A model generated the notes under the pieces. It was not told where the DNA came from. It did no database searches and was given only the letters and a program-made list of their open reading frames with translations. Below are positions 1 through 7,478 of a stretch of DNA of 64,000 nucleotides, piece after piece; the stretch's first letter is position 1; every line of letters starts with the position of its first letter. The position numbers were made by a program, and so were the translations under genes. Where the stretch lies: positions 59,351 to 123,350 of the forward strand of contig CALJKW010000061.1 in assembly GCA_937980205.1 (NCBI GenBank), read 5' to 3'. The stretch is from an uncultured Myxococcales bacterium (GTDB lineage Bacteria; Myxococcota; Myxococcia; Myxococcales; Myxococcaceae).

Positions 1-2
1 TC

Positions 3-287
3 TCGCTCAAAGCGGGCGGCACGGGCCTCAACCTCACCGCCGCGGATCACGTCTTCCTCGTCGACCCGTGGTGGAACCCGGCGGTGGAGGCTCAGGCCGC
101 CGACCGCGCGCACCGCATCGGCCAGACGCGGCCGGTGATGGTCTACCGCCTCGTCGCGCAGGGCACCGTCGAGGAGAAGATTCTGCAGCTGCAGGAGAAG
201 AAGCGTGCGCTCTTCGAGGCCGCGCTCGGTGACGCCGCCGCTGCTACCGCGCTGACACGCGAGGACCTGCTCGGCCTCTTCGCCTGA
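3..287 (+). CDS. SNF2-family helicase, C-terminal end (partial)
   Basis: The gene begins outside the window; only the last 94 residues are visible. They match the end of the second RecA-like lobe of SNF2/Swi2 DNA-dependent ATPases: a [13 protein letters not shown] stretch (motif V region), a [15 protein letters not shown] segment, then [11 protein letters not shown] (motif VI with the arginine finger), followed by the family's usual [18 protein letters not shown] helix. It ends LLGLFA with TGA. Such proteins remodel protein-DNA complexes using ATP. The substrate cannot be told because the N-terminal part is missing. The reading frame is intact up to the stop, so this looks like a normal 3' end. 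Confidence 0.93.
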   Translation, partial: SLKAGGTGLNLTAADHVFLVDPWWNPAVEAQAADRAHRIGQTRPVMVYRLVAQGTVEEKILQLQEKKRALFEAALGDAAAATALTREDLLGLFA

Positions 288-295
288 GCAGCCCG

Positions 296-301
296 TTATT
301 G
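296..301 (+). promoter_or_regulatory. candidate -10 box of a leaderless transcript
   Basis: TTATTG ends 8 bases before the ATG at 310, and no Shine-Dalgarno sequence lies between them. This is the same arrangement as in many first genes of this window (see findings). No clear -35 box is seen. Confidence 0.3.
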
Positions 302-309
302 AACACGCC

Positions 310-570
310 ATGAGCGTGCGATTCGCATTCATGGCTGCGCTCGGCCTCGCGCTGTCTTGCGGCCAGATGGTCCGCAACAGCGAGCTCGGCTCCACCGTGG
401 ACGCCGGCTTCTTCGGGTCCGAGCCTCAAACCGGTGGCGACTGTAACTGCCGCGGAGGACTCTGCTGCGGCACCCTCTGCTGTGACCTGACGGAAACATG
501 CTGTGCCTCGGGCGGCACGTTCCGGTGCCAGCGGCAGGACGCGACCGGCGGCGCCTGCGGCGGCCCCTGA
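310..570 (+). CDS. small Cys-rich lipoprotein
   Basis: This 86-residue protein has a short signal peptide ending in a lipobox-like LALSCG, so the mature form should be a lipid-anchored envelope protein starting at Cys17. After a short linker (residues 18-40), the C-terminal half is dominated by paired cysteines (CNC, LCCG, LCCD, TCCA), a pattern suggesting a small disulfide knot. The next gene encodes a protein of the same design, so the two are probably paralogues. No known enzyme motif is present and the function is unknown. Confidence 0.7.
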   Translation: MSVRFAFMAALGLALSCGQMVRNSELGSTVDAGFFGSEPQTGGDCNCRGGLCCGTLCCDLTETCCASGGTFRCQRQDATGGACGGP

Positions 571-576
571 GCGCCG

Positions 577-582
577 TTAGCT
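577..582 (+). promoter_or_regulatory. candidate -10 box of a leaderless transcript
   Basis: TTAGCT ends 7 bases before the ATG at 590. The same hexamer at the same spacing precedes the photolyase gene at 31861. There is no Shine-Dalgarno sequence. Confidence 0.35.
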
Positions 583-589
583 TGGGATC

Positions 590-946
590 ATGATCAACGC
601 ACGGGCAATGCTCGCCGTGCTGTGTCTGGTCGCGTGCGGTACTGAGCCGTCAGCGACAGAGTCCAGCAGCGGAGCAGGCGGCTTCACCAGCAGCAGTGGC
701 GGTACCGGATCGAACGCAGGCGGGGGCACCACGGGAGGCAGCACCGGCACCACCGACGTCGCCGATGGCAACCCGCAGGGCAGCACCGGGTCCAACGTCT
801 GTGACAACGGCCTCGTGTGCTCGGCGGGTGAGTGCTGCGCAGGAGTCTGCTGCACCGTCAGCCAGATGTGCTGCAACGGCAGGTGCGTGATGCCGACGCC
901 GACGATGCCGTTCTGCACCATCGATCTCGGCGAGCCGATGCCCTGA
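590..946 (+). CDS. Cys-rich lipoprotein with Gly/Ser/Thr linker
   Basis: This 118-residue protein has a signal peptide with lipobox CLVAC (lipidated Cys16), then a low-complexity Ser/Gly/Thr linker (about residues 20-65). The C-terminal domain carries the same CC-pair pattern as the upstream gene (ECCAGVCC, MCCNGRC). The Gly-rich linker after the lipobox is typical of myxobacterial surface lipoproteins. It is probably a paralogue of the 310-570 product. Its role is unknown. The 194 bases between this gene and the convergent DGQHR gene hold no recognisable gene. Confidence 0.72.
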   Translation: MINARAMLAVLCLVACGTEPSATESSSGAGGFTSSSGGTGSNAGGGTTGGSTGTTDVADGNPQGSTGSNVCDNGLVCSAGECCAGVCCTVSQMCCNGRCVMPTPTMPFCTIDLGEPMP

Positions 947-1139
947 GCGCAGCAAGAAGCCGCGCGCACTGAGCCTGTCGAAGTGCCCGGGCGATCTGGG
1001 CAGAGCCTTCTCGAAGTCGATGCTTGCTCGCCCGGACCCGTTCGACGACGCGCGGTCCGCTTCGCGGCCGCGCTGCTCAGGGTGCACGCTTTCTTGTCGC
1101 GCTCGACGGCCCGGTTCACCTGCAGCCGCCGGCCTCGTG

Positions 1140-2279
1140 TCAGTCCGAGTCCGCGTCCTCTTTGTCGTCCGGCTCCAGCCCGAGCTCTCTGGTGAGCTCG
1201 AGGTGAATGCGCCGCACGCGCTCGACCTGGCCCTTCGCGGGGAAGCGCTCGTAGAAGCCCTCCGAGCGGAACTTCGCCGCGTTCGCCTGCCACGGACGCG
1301 TGAGCTTCGCGAAGACGTCTGATCCGCCCGAGCTCCACGCCTCCATCGGCTTCTTCTGCTTCATCACCTCGCCGAGGACGCGGATGAGGGCTTTCAGCGT
1401 CACGTCCTTCGTGAACATGTACTTGTCGTTCTGGCCCCAGACGTCGCGCATCGTCTCGCGGACGCCGGCGAGCCAGTCGCGGACGAAGTTGTAGAACGAC
1501 GTGCTGCGCCCGCCGAACCGCTTCTTCGCGATGCGCGTCTCGGTGAGCTTGTGCAGCTCATTGAACAGCTCGCTCTGCAGAATCCACTTCTCCTGCCGCG
1601 AGCGGCCGCCGAGCCGGTTGATGCGGTACTTCAGCGGCGAGTCGTCTTCCGCGTACAGCATGTTGACGACCTTGGCGGCGAGCTTCTTCTCGGGGCTCTC
1701 CCACGAGACCTTCTCGTAGAGGTCGACGAGGTGCGACTTGTTGATGCGCGTGTGCGTGGAGTTCACGATCACGAACATCTCCGTCGCGAAGTCGGCGGTG
1801 CGGCCGTCGAAGATCAGGCACGGCACTTCGACGTTGTCCGCCTCTTTCGGGTGGCGGCGCGTGAAGAAGTCGAGGCCGGCGACGCGGTGCTGGCCGTCGA
1901 TGATGAGGTACTTGCCGTCGGGCTCGCGCAGGTTGCCGACGCTCTTCGCTTCGCCGATCTGCTCGAACTTGAGCTTCTCCTCGGTGAAGAGCTGAATCGC
2001 GCCCGGCACGAGCGGCTGCGTCGCGGCCGTCTCGAAGAAGTTGACGATGGCGCCGATCTTCCGCTTGTTGAGCGTGCGCTGGAACGAGCCCTCGCTCTTC
2101 TCGACGGTGGCGATGAACTTCGCGACCTCGTCCTCGTGGGCGGCGGGCGGCTCGGCGTCCGTCTGCTCTCCCTCGAAGTGGTACCGGCTGACGAAACGCA
2201 CCTTCGCGAGCAGGTCGGGGACCTTGTAGCTCACGAAGTAGAACGTGCCTTCCTTCTGGCGGATGCGGGTGGCGAGCAT
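1140..2279 (-). CDS. DGQHR-domain (DndB-like) protein
   Basis: This 379-residue protein carries the diagnostic DGQHR motif at residues 128-132 (context YLIIDGQHRVAGL), followed by a CLIFDG strand and a VNSTHTRINKSHLVDLY segment as in DGQHR/DndB-family proteins. DndB acts as a regulator in DNA phosphorothioation systems, and other DGQHR proteins occur beside DNA modification or mobile genes. Here no dndA/C/D/E, restriction or modification gene is visible on either side, so its partner is unknown. The C-terminus is acidic (DDKEDADSD). ATG at 2279 is favoured because a TATACC box lies 8 bases upstream and no other start fits. It is divergent from the 2303 gene. Confidence 0.82.
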   Translation of the reverse strand: MLATRIRQKEGTFYFVSYKVPDLLAKVRFVSRYHFEGEQTDAEPPAAHEDEVAKFIATVEKSEGSFQRTLNKRKIGAIVNFFETAATQPLVPGAIQLFTEEKLKFEQIGEAKSVGNLREPDGKYLIIDGQHRVAGLDFFTRRHPKEADNVEVPCLIFDGRTADFATEMFVIVNSTHTRINKSHLVDLYEKVSWESPEKKLAAKVVNMLYAEDDSPLKYRINRLGGRSRQEKWILQSELFNELHKLTETRIAKKRFGGRSTSFYNFVRDWLAGVRETMRDVWGQNDKYMFTKDVTLKALIRVLGEVMKQKKPMEAWSSGGSDVFAKLTRPWQANAAKFRSEGFYERFPAKGQVERVRRIHLELTRELGLEPDDKEDADSD

Positions 2280-2287
2280 GAGCCGCG

Positions 2288-2295
2288 GGTATAGT
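2288..2295. promoter_or_regulatory. shared symmetric -10 region of two divergent genes
   Basis: The octamer GGTATAGT reads TATAGT on the plus strand (ending 7 bases before the GTG at 2303) and TATACC on the minus strand (ending 8 bases before the ATG at 2279). One AT-rich patch therefore appears to serve both genes, and both transcripts would start at or next to the initiation codon. Neither gene has a Shine-Dalgarno sequence. Confidence 0.45.
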
Positions 2296-2302
2296 CCGCT
2301 CC

Positions 2303-2917
2303 GTGACGCTGCGCCTCATCCTGCTGCTGCTCACAGCCGAACCCGCTGAACCCGACTGGAAGACGGAATCCGCTCCCGCCGGCGTCACGCTCGAGTCGAG
2401 GCCGGTGAAGGACAGCGCCTTCTACGAGTACCGGGCGCAGACCGACACCGACGCTCCGGTGAGCGCGCTGTGCGACGCCATCTTCGACTGGGGCAGCATC
2501 GAGAAGGACCACGACCAGCTCAAGTCGCGCACCCTCCTCGAGGACCTCGGAGAGCGCCGCATCGTCTACGACCAGCTCGACCCGCCCGTCGTGTCCTGCC
2601 GCGACTTCGCGTTCACCGTCGCGCGAGATCGCCGCCCCGACGGCTCGTGCCGGCTCGACTTCTTTCCGACCAACGACAAGGCGCCGAAGGCTCCCGACGG
2701 CTGGGTCCGCATGGAGAAGCTCAAAGGCTCGTGGACGTTCGAGCCCAAGCCCGATGGGAAGACACACGTGACGTATCGGCTGTGGGCCGATCCGGCCGGC
2801 GCGATTCCCGCCGTCTTCGTGCACGGCTCTCAGCGTGAGGCCGCGGTCGCGACGCTGCAGAAGGGCATCGTGAAGGGGAAGCAGTACGCCTCGAAGACTC
2901 AAGGTGGCGGGCGCTGA
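2303..2917 (+). CDS. exported START/SRPBCC-fold protein
   Basis: This 204-residue protein has a short hydrophobic N-terminus (LRLILLLLTA) that may be a signal peptide. The rest resembles START-like lipid-binding domains: an SRPVKDSAFYEYRAQT beginning, a VSALCDAIFDWGSIEKD helix, a DRRPDGSCRLDF strand and a final long helix with GSQREAAVATLQKG. START/SRPBCC domains bind hydrophobic ligands; the ligand here is unknown. The GTG start is supported by the TATAGT box 7 bases upstream. Its stop overlaps the next ATG (TGATG), so it is translationally coupled to the DUF2341 gene. Confidence 0.65.
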   Translation: MTLRLILLLLTAEPAEPDWKTESAPAGVTLESRPVKDSAFYEYRAQTDTDAPVSALCDAIFDWGSIEKDHDQLKSRTLLEDLGERRIVYDQLDPPVVSCRDFAFTVARDRRPDGSCRLDFFPTNDKAPKAPDGWVRMEKLKGSWTFEPKPDGKTHVTYRLWADPAGAIPAVFVHGSQREAAVATLQKGIVKGKQYASKTQGGGR

Positions 2918-4485
2918 TGCGGCTCGCCGCGTTGTGCCTCGTCGTCTCGAGCTCGGCCTCGGCGCAGTGGCTTCAGGGCTACGCGCAGCGGCAGCCCATC
3001 GACGTCGCCAGCCCGACGGCGCTCACCGACTTCCAGGTGCTGGTCACGCTCGACACCACGGCGCTGCGGCCGGGCTGTCCCGACGTGCGCTTCACCTCCG
3101 CCGATGGAGTCACCGTCCTGCCGCACTGGCTCGAGTCCGGCTGCGGGACCGCGGCGGCGCGCTTCTGGGTGCGCGTGCCGAGCGTGACCGCGACCACGCG
3201 CATCTACGCGTACCGGGGCCATGCGACCGCGACGTCGTCCAGCGACCCGCGCGCGGTGAACCTCTTCTACGACGCCTTCGACCAGGACCCCGAGCGCGAC
3301 GGCGGGTGGAGCGGCGTGCAGCGCCGCTCGTCCAACCGCGCCGCCGAGTTCGTCTGGGCCGCCGACGCCGGAGAGCTCTGGCTCACCACCGCCGACCCCG
3401 GAGCCGGCGCCGGCGGAACTTTCGCCACCATCGATCCGGCGTGGGAGGACGGCTGGGCCGTCTCCTTCCGCTTTCGCGCCGGCGGAGGCACCGGCGCCGA
3501 CGGCATGGGCTTCGGCTTCTTCCACGCCGGCAGCGAGGGCTACGGCAACGCGCTCGGCATCAACCGCGCGGGCTACGGCATCGAGATCGACAACTTCCAG
3601 AGCATGGTCGAGACGAGCGCGAACCACCTCGCCGTGGTGACGACGGTCGAGGCGAGCGCCGGCGAGGACTTCGTGCACCACGTGCAGTTCGACACGCCCG
3701 CCACCGAGGACGACGCGTGGCACGACCTGCTCGTCGAGCTCCACGCCGGCCGGCTCGACGTCTCGCTCGACGACGCGGGCGTCGTGCTCACGCACACCCG
3801 GGTCTGGGACAAGACGCACCGCGGGCTGGTGCTCGGCGCGGGGACCGGCGGCTCGACGAACCTGCACCGCGTCGACGACATCGTGCTGCGGAAGTTCGTG
3901 CGGCCGCCGCCGACCGTCACGCCGCGCGCGCTGGAGACGTTCGATGCCGGGATTCCGGCCGTCGACGCCGGCACCAGCGACGCCGGCACCGCCGACGGCG
4001 GCTCCAGCGGCAGCGGCCCCGCCGAGCTCTGGCTCACGCTCGCCGAGCCGAGCGTCGTCGCCGGAGAGATCAGCGGCCTCATCACCGTCCACGTCCGCAA
4101 CGCCGCGCACGTCGACGTGCCGGTGCCGGCGGATCTGCCCATCACGTTCACCAGCTCGTCGGGGCGCGGCGGCTTCCTGCTCCGCGCCGAGGACAAGACG
4201 GATCAACCGTTCACCGTGACGCTGCGCGCCGGCGGCTCGTCGACCGGCGTGTACTACCGGGACTTCTCCGCCGGCGTGCAGACGTTGTCGGCTTCCGCCC
4301 CCGGGCTGGCCGCTGCAAATGTTCCGCTCGAGGTGAAGGCGAGCGAGTCACGCGGCTGCGGTTGCGGCGTAGCCGATGGGATGGCTGTCGCGCTCGTTCT
4401 GGCGGTGCTCGTTCGACGCCGCTCAATGGCCTCTGGGGCCCGAAGACGTGCCGCCAATGCCGATGACCCCGCAGCACTCTCATGA
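2917..4485 (+). CDS. DUF2341 / lectin-like MYXO-CTERM surface protein
   Basis: This 522-residue protein has a signal peptide (cleavage near SSASAQ), then a DUF2341 domain (about residues 20-125; DVRFTSADGVTVLPHWLES and a RIYAYRG strand). A lectin/LamG-like beta-sandwich follows (about 140-330; DGWAVSFRF, GMGFGFFH, GIEIDNFQ), then a Thr/Ala/Asp-rich linker and an Ig-like region. The C-terminus has a MYXO-CTERM tail: CGCG, a hydrophobic stretch, then RRRS. This tail directs myxobacterial proteins to the cell surface. Oddly, 19 residues (MASGARRR...) follow the Arg cluster, whereas such tails normally end there. The extra tail overlaps the toxin remnant on the other strand, suggesting that the native stop was lost in a rearrangement. 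Confidence 0.8.
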   Translation: MRLAALCLVVSSSASAQWLQGYAQRQPIDVASPTALTDFQVLVTLDTTALRPGCPDVRFTSADGVTVLPHWLESGCGTAAARFWVRVPSVTATTRIYAYRGHATATSSSDPRAVNLFYDAFDQDPERDGGWSGVQRRSSNRAAEFVWAADAGELWLTTADPGAGAGGTFATIDPAWEDGWAVSFRFRAGGGTGADGMGFGFFHAGSEGYGNALGINRAGYGIEIDNFQSMVETSANHLAVVTTVEASAGEDFVHHVQFDTPATEDDAWHDLLVELHAGRLDVSLDDAGVVLTHTRVWDKTHRGLVLGAGTGGSTNLHRVDDIVLRKFVRPPPTVTPRALETFDAGIPAVDAGTSDAGTADGGSSGSGPAELWLTLAEPSVVAGEISGLITVHVRNAAHVDVPVPADLPITFTSSSGRGGFLLRAEDKTDQPFTVTLRAGGSSTGVYYRDFSAGVQTLSASAPGLAAANVPLEVKASESRGCGCGVADGMAVALVLAVLVRRRSMASGARRRAANADDPAALS

Positions 4486-4600
4486 TGCGAAGGTGTGAGC
4501 GCACCGGTCGATGGAAGACCACGAACCCTTCGCGGCTCAGAGCCCGGACTCCGCGGCGCGCCAGCTTTCGATCGCGTGCGAGGCGAGACGAAACGCTCAC
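4441..4600 (-). pseudogene. RelE/ParE-type toxin remnant
   Basis: A GTG at 4600 overlaps the stop of the antitoxin-like gene (GTGA), the usual coupling in toxin-antitoxin operons. About 53 residues follow: the segment FVVFHRP...LRIMRVLRGHRHWRHVF matches the C-terminal core of RelE/ParE toxins (typical pattern YVIFYRV...VEILRVLHGARDW). The N-terminal half of the toxin fold is missing and no stop codon follows at the expected place; the frame stays open into the DUF2341 gene. A full toxin would be about 90-100 residues. It is most likely an internally deleted, non-functional relic. Confidence 0.55.
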
Positions 4601-4779
4601 CGCCGCTCGAGGAGCTTGCGAACCGCGCCCACTGTGACGCCGCGGTCACCCTTACGGACGTCGGCTTCGTCTTCGTCGAGCAGTTGGTGCAGCTCGGCGC
4701 GTGCCTGCTGAAGCTCCCAGGTGGCCATGCTCATCACCACCATGTCTCCTCGGCTGTCGCGCGTGATGAAGACGGGCAC
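4597..4779 (-). CDS. Phd/YefM-type antitoxin, N-terminally truncated
   Basis: This 60-residue protein starts with PVFITRDSRGDMVVMSMATWE, the central strand-loop-helix signature of Phd/YefM antitoxins, followed by a helical toxin-binding tail. The N-terminal DNA-binding part (about 20-25 residues in the family) is absent: only a GTG start fits, and upstream the frame runs into the thioesterase gene, whose stop is 13 bases away. Its stop overlaps the GTG of the toxin remnant. The module is probably decayed, although a short antitoxin peptide could still be made. Confidence 0.6.
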   Translation of the reverse strand: MPVFITRDSRGDMVVMSMATWELQQARAELHQLLDEDEADVRKGDRGVTVGAVRKLLERR

Positions 4780-4792
4780 CGCGCCGCGCGGG

Positions 4793-5659
4793 TCACGGCC
4801 TCTGCTTGAGGCGGATGAGCCCTTCCTGCTGCGTCGACGCCACCAGCGTCCCGTCCTGCTTGTAGACGCTGCCGCGCACGAGGCCGCGCGAGCCGCTCGC
4901 GCGCGGGCTGTCGATGACGTGCAACAGCCACTCGTCGGCGCGGAACGGCGCGTGGAACCACATCGCGTGATCCAGCGACGCGACCTGCATGCCGGGTGAG
5001 AGCCACGTCACGCCGTGCGGCAAGAGCGACGTGGTGAGGAACCACGCGTCGCTGGCGTACGCGAGCAGGTAGCGGTGCAGCGCCGGCGCGTCGGGCAGGG
5101 GGCCGACCGTCTTCAGCCACACCATGCGGCGCGGCGGCTTCTTCGGTGGGCTCACCATCTCGTCCGACTCGTCGATGGGCCGGTTGTCGAAGGGCCGCGC
5201 GATCTCCGACCAGCGCCGCAGCGCGAGCGGAGCCTTCGCGATGGCCGCAGCAAACCGCTCTGCCTCGTTCGGGATCGACTCGGGCCGCGGCACGACGGGC
5301 ATCGGGTCCTGGTGCGTGAAGCCCTGCTCCTCGGTCTGGAACGACGCCGAGAGGTGGAGGATGGCGTGGCCGTTCTGCACGGCGACGACACGGCGGCTGG
5401 TGAAGCTGCCTCCGTCGCGGATGCGGTCGACCTCGTAGACGATGGGCCGGTTCACGTCGCCGGGCCGCAGGAAGTACGCGTGCAGCGAGTGCGCCTGGCG
5501 CTCCTGCGGCACCGTCTGCACCGCCGCGCTCAGGGCCTGGCCGAGCACCTGTCCGCCGAACACCGTGCCCCAGCCGAGGTCCTGGCTCTGGCCACGGAAG
5601 AGGTTCTCCTCGAGCTTCTCGAGGGCGAGGAGGGCGACGAGATCGGAGAGGACGTCCAT
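4793..5659 (-). CDS. tesB: acyl-CoA thioesterase II (TesB family)
   Basis: This 288-residue protein has a double hot-dog fold thioesterase sequence. It begins DVLSDLVALLALEKLEENLF, then has the LGWGTVFGGQVLGQAL active-site helix region, HSLHAYFLRPGD in the first hot-dog, and ASLDHAMWFHAPFRADEWLL plus GLVRGSVYKQDGTLVAS and TQQEG in the second. In E. coli TesB the catalytic residues are Asp, Thr and Gln; matching Asp (SLDHAM), Ser/Thr and Gln (STQQEG) positions are visible. It hydrolyses acyl-CoA to free fatty acid and CoA in the cytoplasm. The ATG at 5659 was chosen because the family alignment starts there; the longer open frame upstream is not thioesterase-like. Confidence 0.93.
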   Translation of the reverse strand: MDVLSDLVALLALEKLEENLFRGQSQDLGWGTVFGGQVLGQALSAAVQTVPQERQAHSLHAYFLRPGDVNRPIVYEVDRIRDGGSFTSRRVVAVQNGHAILHLSASFQTEEQGFTHQDPMPVVPRPESIPNEAERFAAAIAKAPLALRRWSEIARPFDNRPIDESDEMVSPPKKPPRRMVWLKTVGPLPDAPALHRYLLAYASDAWFLTTSLLPHGVTWLSPGMQVASLDHAMWFHAPFRADEWLLHVIDSPRASGSRGLVRGSVYKQDGTLVASTQQEGLIRLKQRP

Positions 5660-5713
5660 TGCGGCCGTACATAGCGTGCGACAAAGCGCCGCGGGGGGAC
5701 TCCGGCTGTCGAC

Positions 5714-6193
5714 ATGATGAACGACAGAAACGTGCTGCTGCACACGTCGGCCGAGGTCGACGAGGTCGTCAGGCTGCTCGCGCGCCAGACGGACGCCGAA
5801 CATTTCCGGGGAGAGGTCGTCGGTCCCACCTTCAAGCTCATCCGCCGCGTGCGTGGCCGGCGTCCGAGGATCGCCGTGACCGGCACCGTGCGCCCCAGGG
5901 CCGGAGGCGGCAGCGAGATTCACGCGACGCTGTCAGCGCCCCCGGTGCTGTGGCTGGTGACCGTCGTCGGCCTGCTCGCGCTCACCGCGGTGACGGTCGG
6001 GCTCGCGCTGGCGGGCAAGCCGGTGCTCCCGGCGCTGCTCGCGCTCGTCGCCGCGGTGCCGGTGACGTTCCTGAACAAGCGGCTCTACGACGCCGAGGCG
6101 TCGGCGACCTTCCAGGCGCTGCGCCAGGCGGTGCCGCTCGACGCGGGAGCGCAGGCCCCCGTCGCGCGCGCTCAGCGCGTCAGCGCCTGGTAG
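5714..6193 (+). CDS. two-TM membrane protein of unknown function
   Basis: This 159-residue protein has a soluble N-terminal region (about residues 1-75), then two closely spaced hydrophobic segments (about 77-97 and 101-118: VLWLVTVVGLLALTAVTV and VLPALLALVAAVPVTF), then a short soluble tail rich in Ala. The N-terminal part looks like a small alpha/beta domain but I do not recognise it. It is divergent from the thioesterase gene, and its last 14 bases overlap the 3' end of the convergent lipoprotein gene. Confidence 0.6.
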   Translation: MMNDRNVLLHTSAEVDEVVRLLARQTDAEHFRGEVVGPTFKLIRRVRGRRPRIAVTGTVRPRAGGGSEIHATLSAPPVLWLVTVVGLLALTAVTVGLALAGKPVLPALLALVAAVPVTFLNKRLYDAEASATFQALRQAVPLDAGAQAPVARAQRVSAW

Positions 6194-6944
6194 CGAACTC
6201 GGCGCTCTTCTTCATGCCCTCGAGCGCCTGCACGTAGCGCGGGTCGTTCGAGACCGCGGCGGCGGCGGCGTACTCGGCGAGCGCGCCGGCGGGGTCGCCG
6301 TTCGACTCGAGCAGGACGCCGAGGTTGTAGTGCGCGGCGGCGGTGGCCTGCTTTCGCCACGCCTCTTCGGCGCCCGCGAGGTCTCCCTTCTTCGCGAGCG
6401 CGAGGCCTTCCGCGGCGCTCGGGTCCTCGTCCCACTCGAGGGTCTGGCTCGCGGTCTCCGGGGTGAAGTCGTCGAGGAACTGCTGCAGCACCGCGCGCGC
6501 GTTCTGCGCCGCGAGCATGTCGTTCGCGCCCGTGGCCCGCTCGCGCGGGAAGTCGGCCTGCGACGCGGCGTAGTCACCGCTCATCGTCTTCCCGTCGGCG
6601 CGCGTCAGCGTCACGACCAGCTGCATGTACTCGGTCGTCTGCATCGGAGGCGGCCGGCCCTGCTGCGGCGCCTGCGCCTGAACCTGGTGCCACCGCTCGA
6701 CCTGGCAGTGCAGCACGGGCACTCCGGGCGTCTTCTCGCTGACGAGCTCGAACTGCAGCTTGTTCTTCAGCGCGGACTCGATCGCGGGTCGGAGCATCTT
6801 CACCGCGCTCTCGTTGCCGGTGAGCTCGACGACGAGCGGCCCGGGCGGACCCGGCTCGTACTTCGGCGGCCCGACCCAGCGGGTGACCTTCACTCCCGAG
6901 GCACAGCCGACCAGCAGGAACGCCACGACCAGCGTGGATTTCAT
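6180..6944 (-). CDS. lipoprotein with TPR-like C-terminus
   Basis: This 254-residue protein has a signal peptide with lipobox LLVGCA (lipidated Cys14). The middle (about residues 30-160) is a predicted beta-rich domain of unknown family. The C-terminal 80 residues form a TPR-like helical pair (AAAHYNLGVLLESNGDPAGALAEY is a clear TPR signature), usually a protein-binding surface. A Shine-Dalgarno-like GAAGAGG lies just upstream of the ATG, consistent with being the second gene after the 7412 gene (6 bases between them). It is probably an outer-membrane or periplasmic assembly factor, but this is inference. Confidence 0.72.
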   Translation of the reverse strand: MKSTLVVAFLLVGCASGVKVTRWVGPPKYEPGPPGPLVVELTGNESAVKMLRPAIESALKNKLQFELVSEKTPGVPVLHCQVERWHQVQAQAPQQGRPPPMQTTEYMQLVVTLTRADGKTMSGDYAASQADFPRERATGANDMLAAQNARAVLQQFLDDFTPETASQTLEWDEDPSAAEGLALAKKGDLAGAEEAWRKQATAAAHYNLGVLLESNGDPAGALAEYAAAAAVSNDPRYVQALEGMKKSAEFATRR

Positions 6945-6950
6945 GCCTCT

Positions 6951-7412
6951 TCAATTGCCTGGCGGACCCCCGCTTGTCGAGGGAACCTGCAGCGCGGTGA
7001 CCCGGGCGTCGATGCGGCGCACCTGCCGGTCGACCTCGTCGCGCGTGGAAGCCTCGGACGCCAGCTTGTAGATGCTGAAGGCGATGGCGATGAGGCTGGC
7101 GACGCCGAGCCCGACTCCCATCGCCCACACCGGCGTCGCCCAGTCCGAGGAGCCGAAGGCCAGCGCCACTCCGGCGAACATCACGCCGCCGCCGGCGCCG
7201 ATGCCGGCGAGGCCGCCGGGGATCAGCCAGGCCCACGCCTTCCCCTCGGGTGGGCGCGCCTCGAGCAGCAGCCGCCGCTCGACGAGCAGGTCGTCGACGG
7301 AGAGCCGGTCGAAGTAGCGGTCGGCCACGTCCTCCTTCCACTGGCTGACGGAGGGCGGAGCGGTCAGCGAGGCAGCGATGATCAGCGCGAGCACGGCGGC
7401 GCGCGTCTGCAT
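6951..7412 (-). CDS. small exported membrane protein
   Basis: This 153-residue protein has an N-terminal signal sequence (AAVLALIIAASLTAPPS), a charged helical segment (about residues 25-55), then two transmembrane segments with a Gly-rich first one (IPGGLAGIGAGGGVMFAGVAL and a second around 97-117). It ends in a charged helix (RDEVDRQVRRIDARVTAL), possibly a short coiled coil. It lies 6 bases upstream of the TPR lipoprotein gene in the same direction and probably forms an operon with it. The family was not recognised. Confidence 0.62.
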   Translation of the reverse strand: MQTRAAVLALIIAASLTAPPSVSQWKEDVADRYFDRLSVDDLLVERRLLLEARPPEGKAWAWLIPGGLAGIGAGGGVMFAGVALAFGSSDWATPVWAMGVGLGVASLIAIAFSIYKLASEASTRDEVDRQVRRIDARVTALQVPSTSGGPPGN

Positions 7413-7478
7413 TCGGCTGGCCAGCGCGGGACCCGCGGGACTTCTCCCGTCACGCGCCGCGGCTGCGCACGACGCTGC

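Noticed and set aside
960..1012. Sequence around ACTGAGCCTGTCGAAG, a common short dispersed motif
   Set aside because: Only one clear copy is in the window and no stable inverted arms could be traced, so no repeat element is claimed.
4211..4440. Continuation of the toxin remnant frame
   Set aside because: Beyond about 4441 the frame is antisense to the DUF2341 gene and no longer resembles any toxin.
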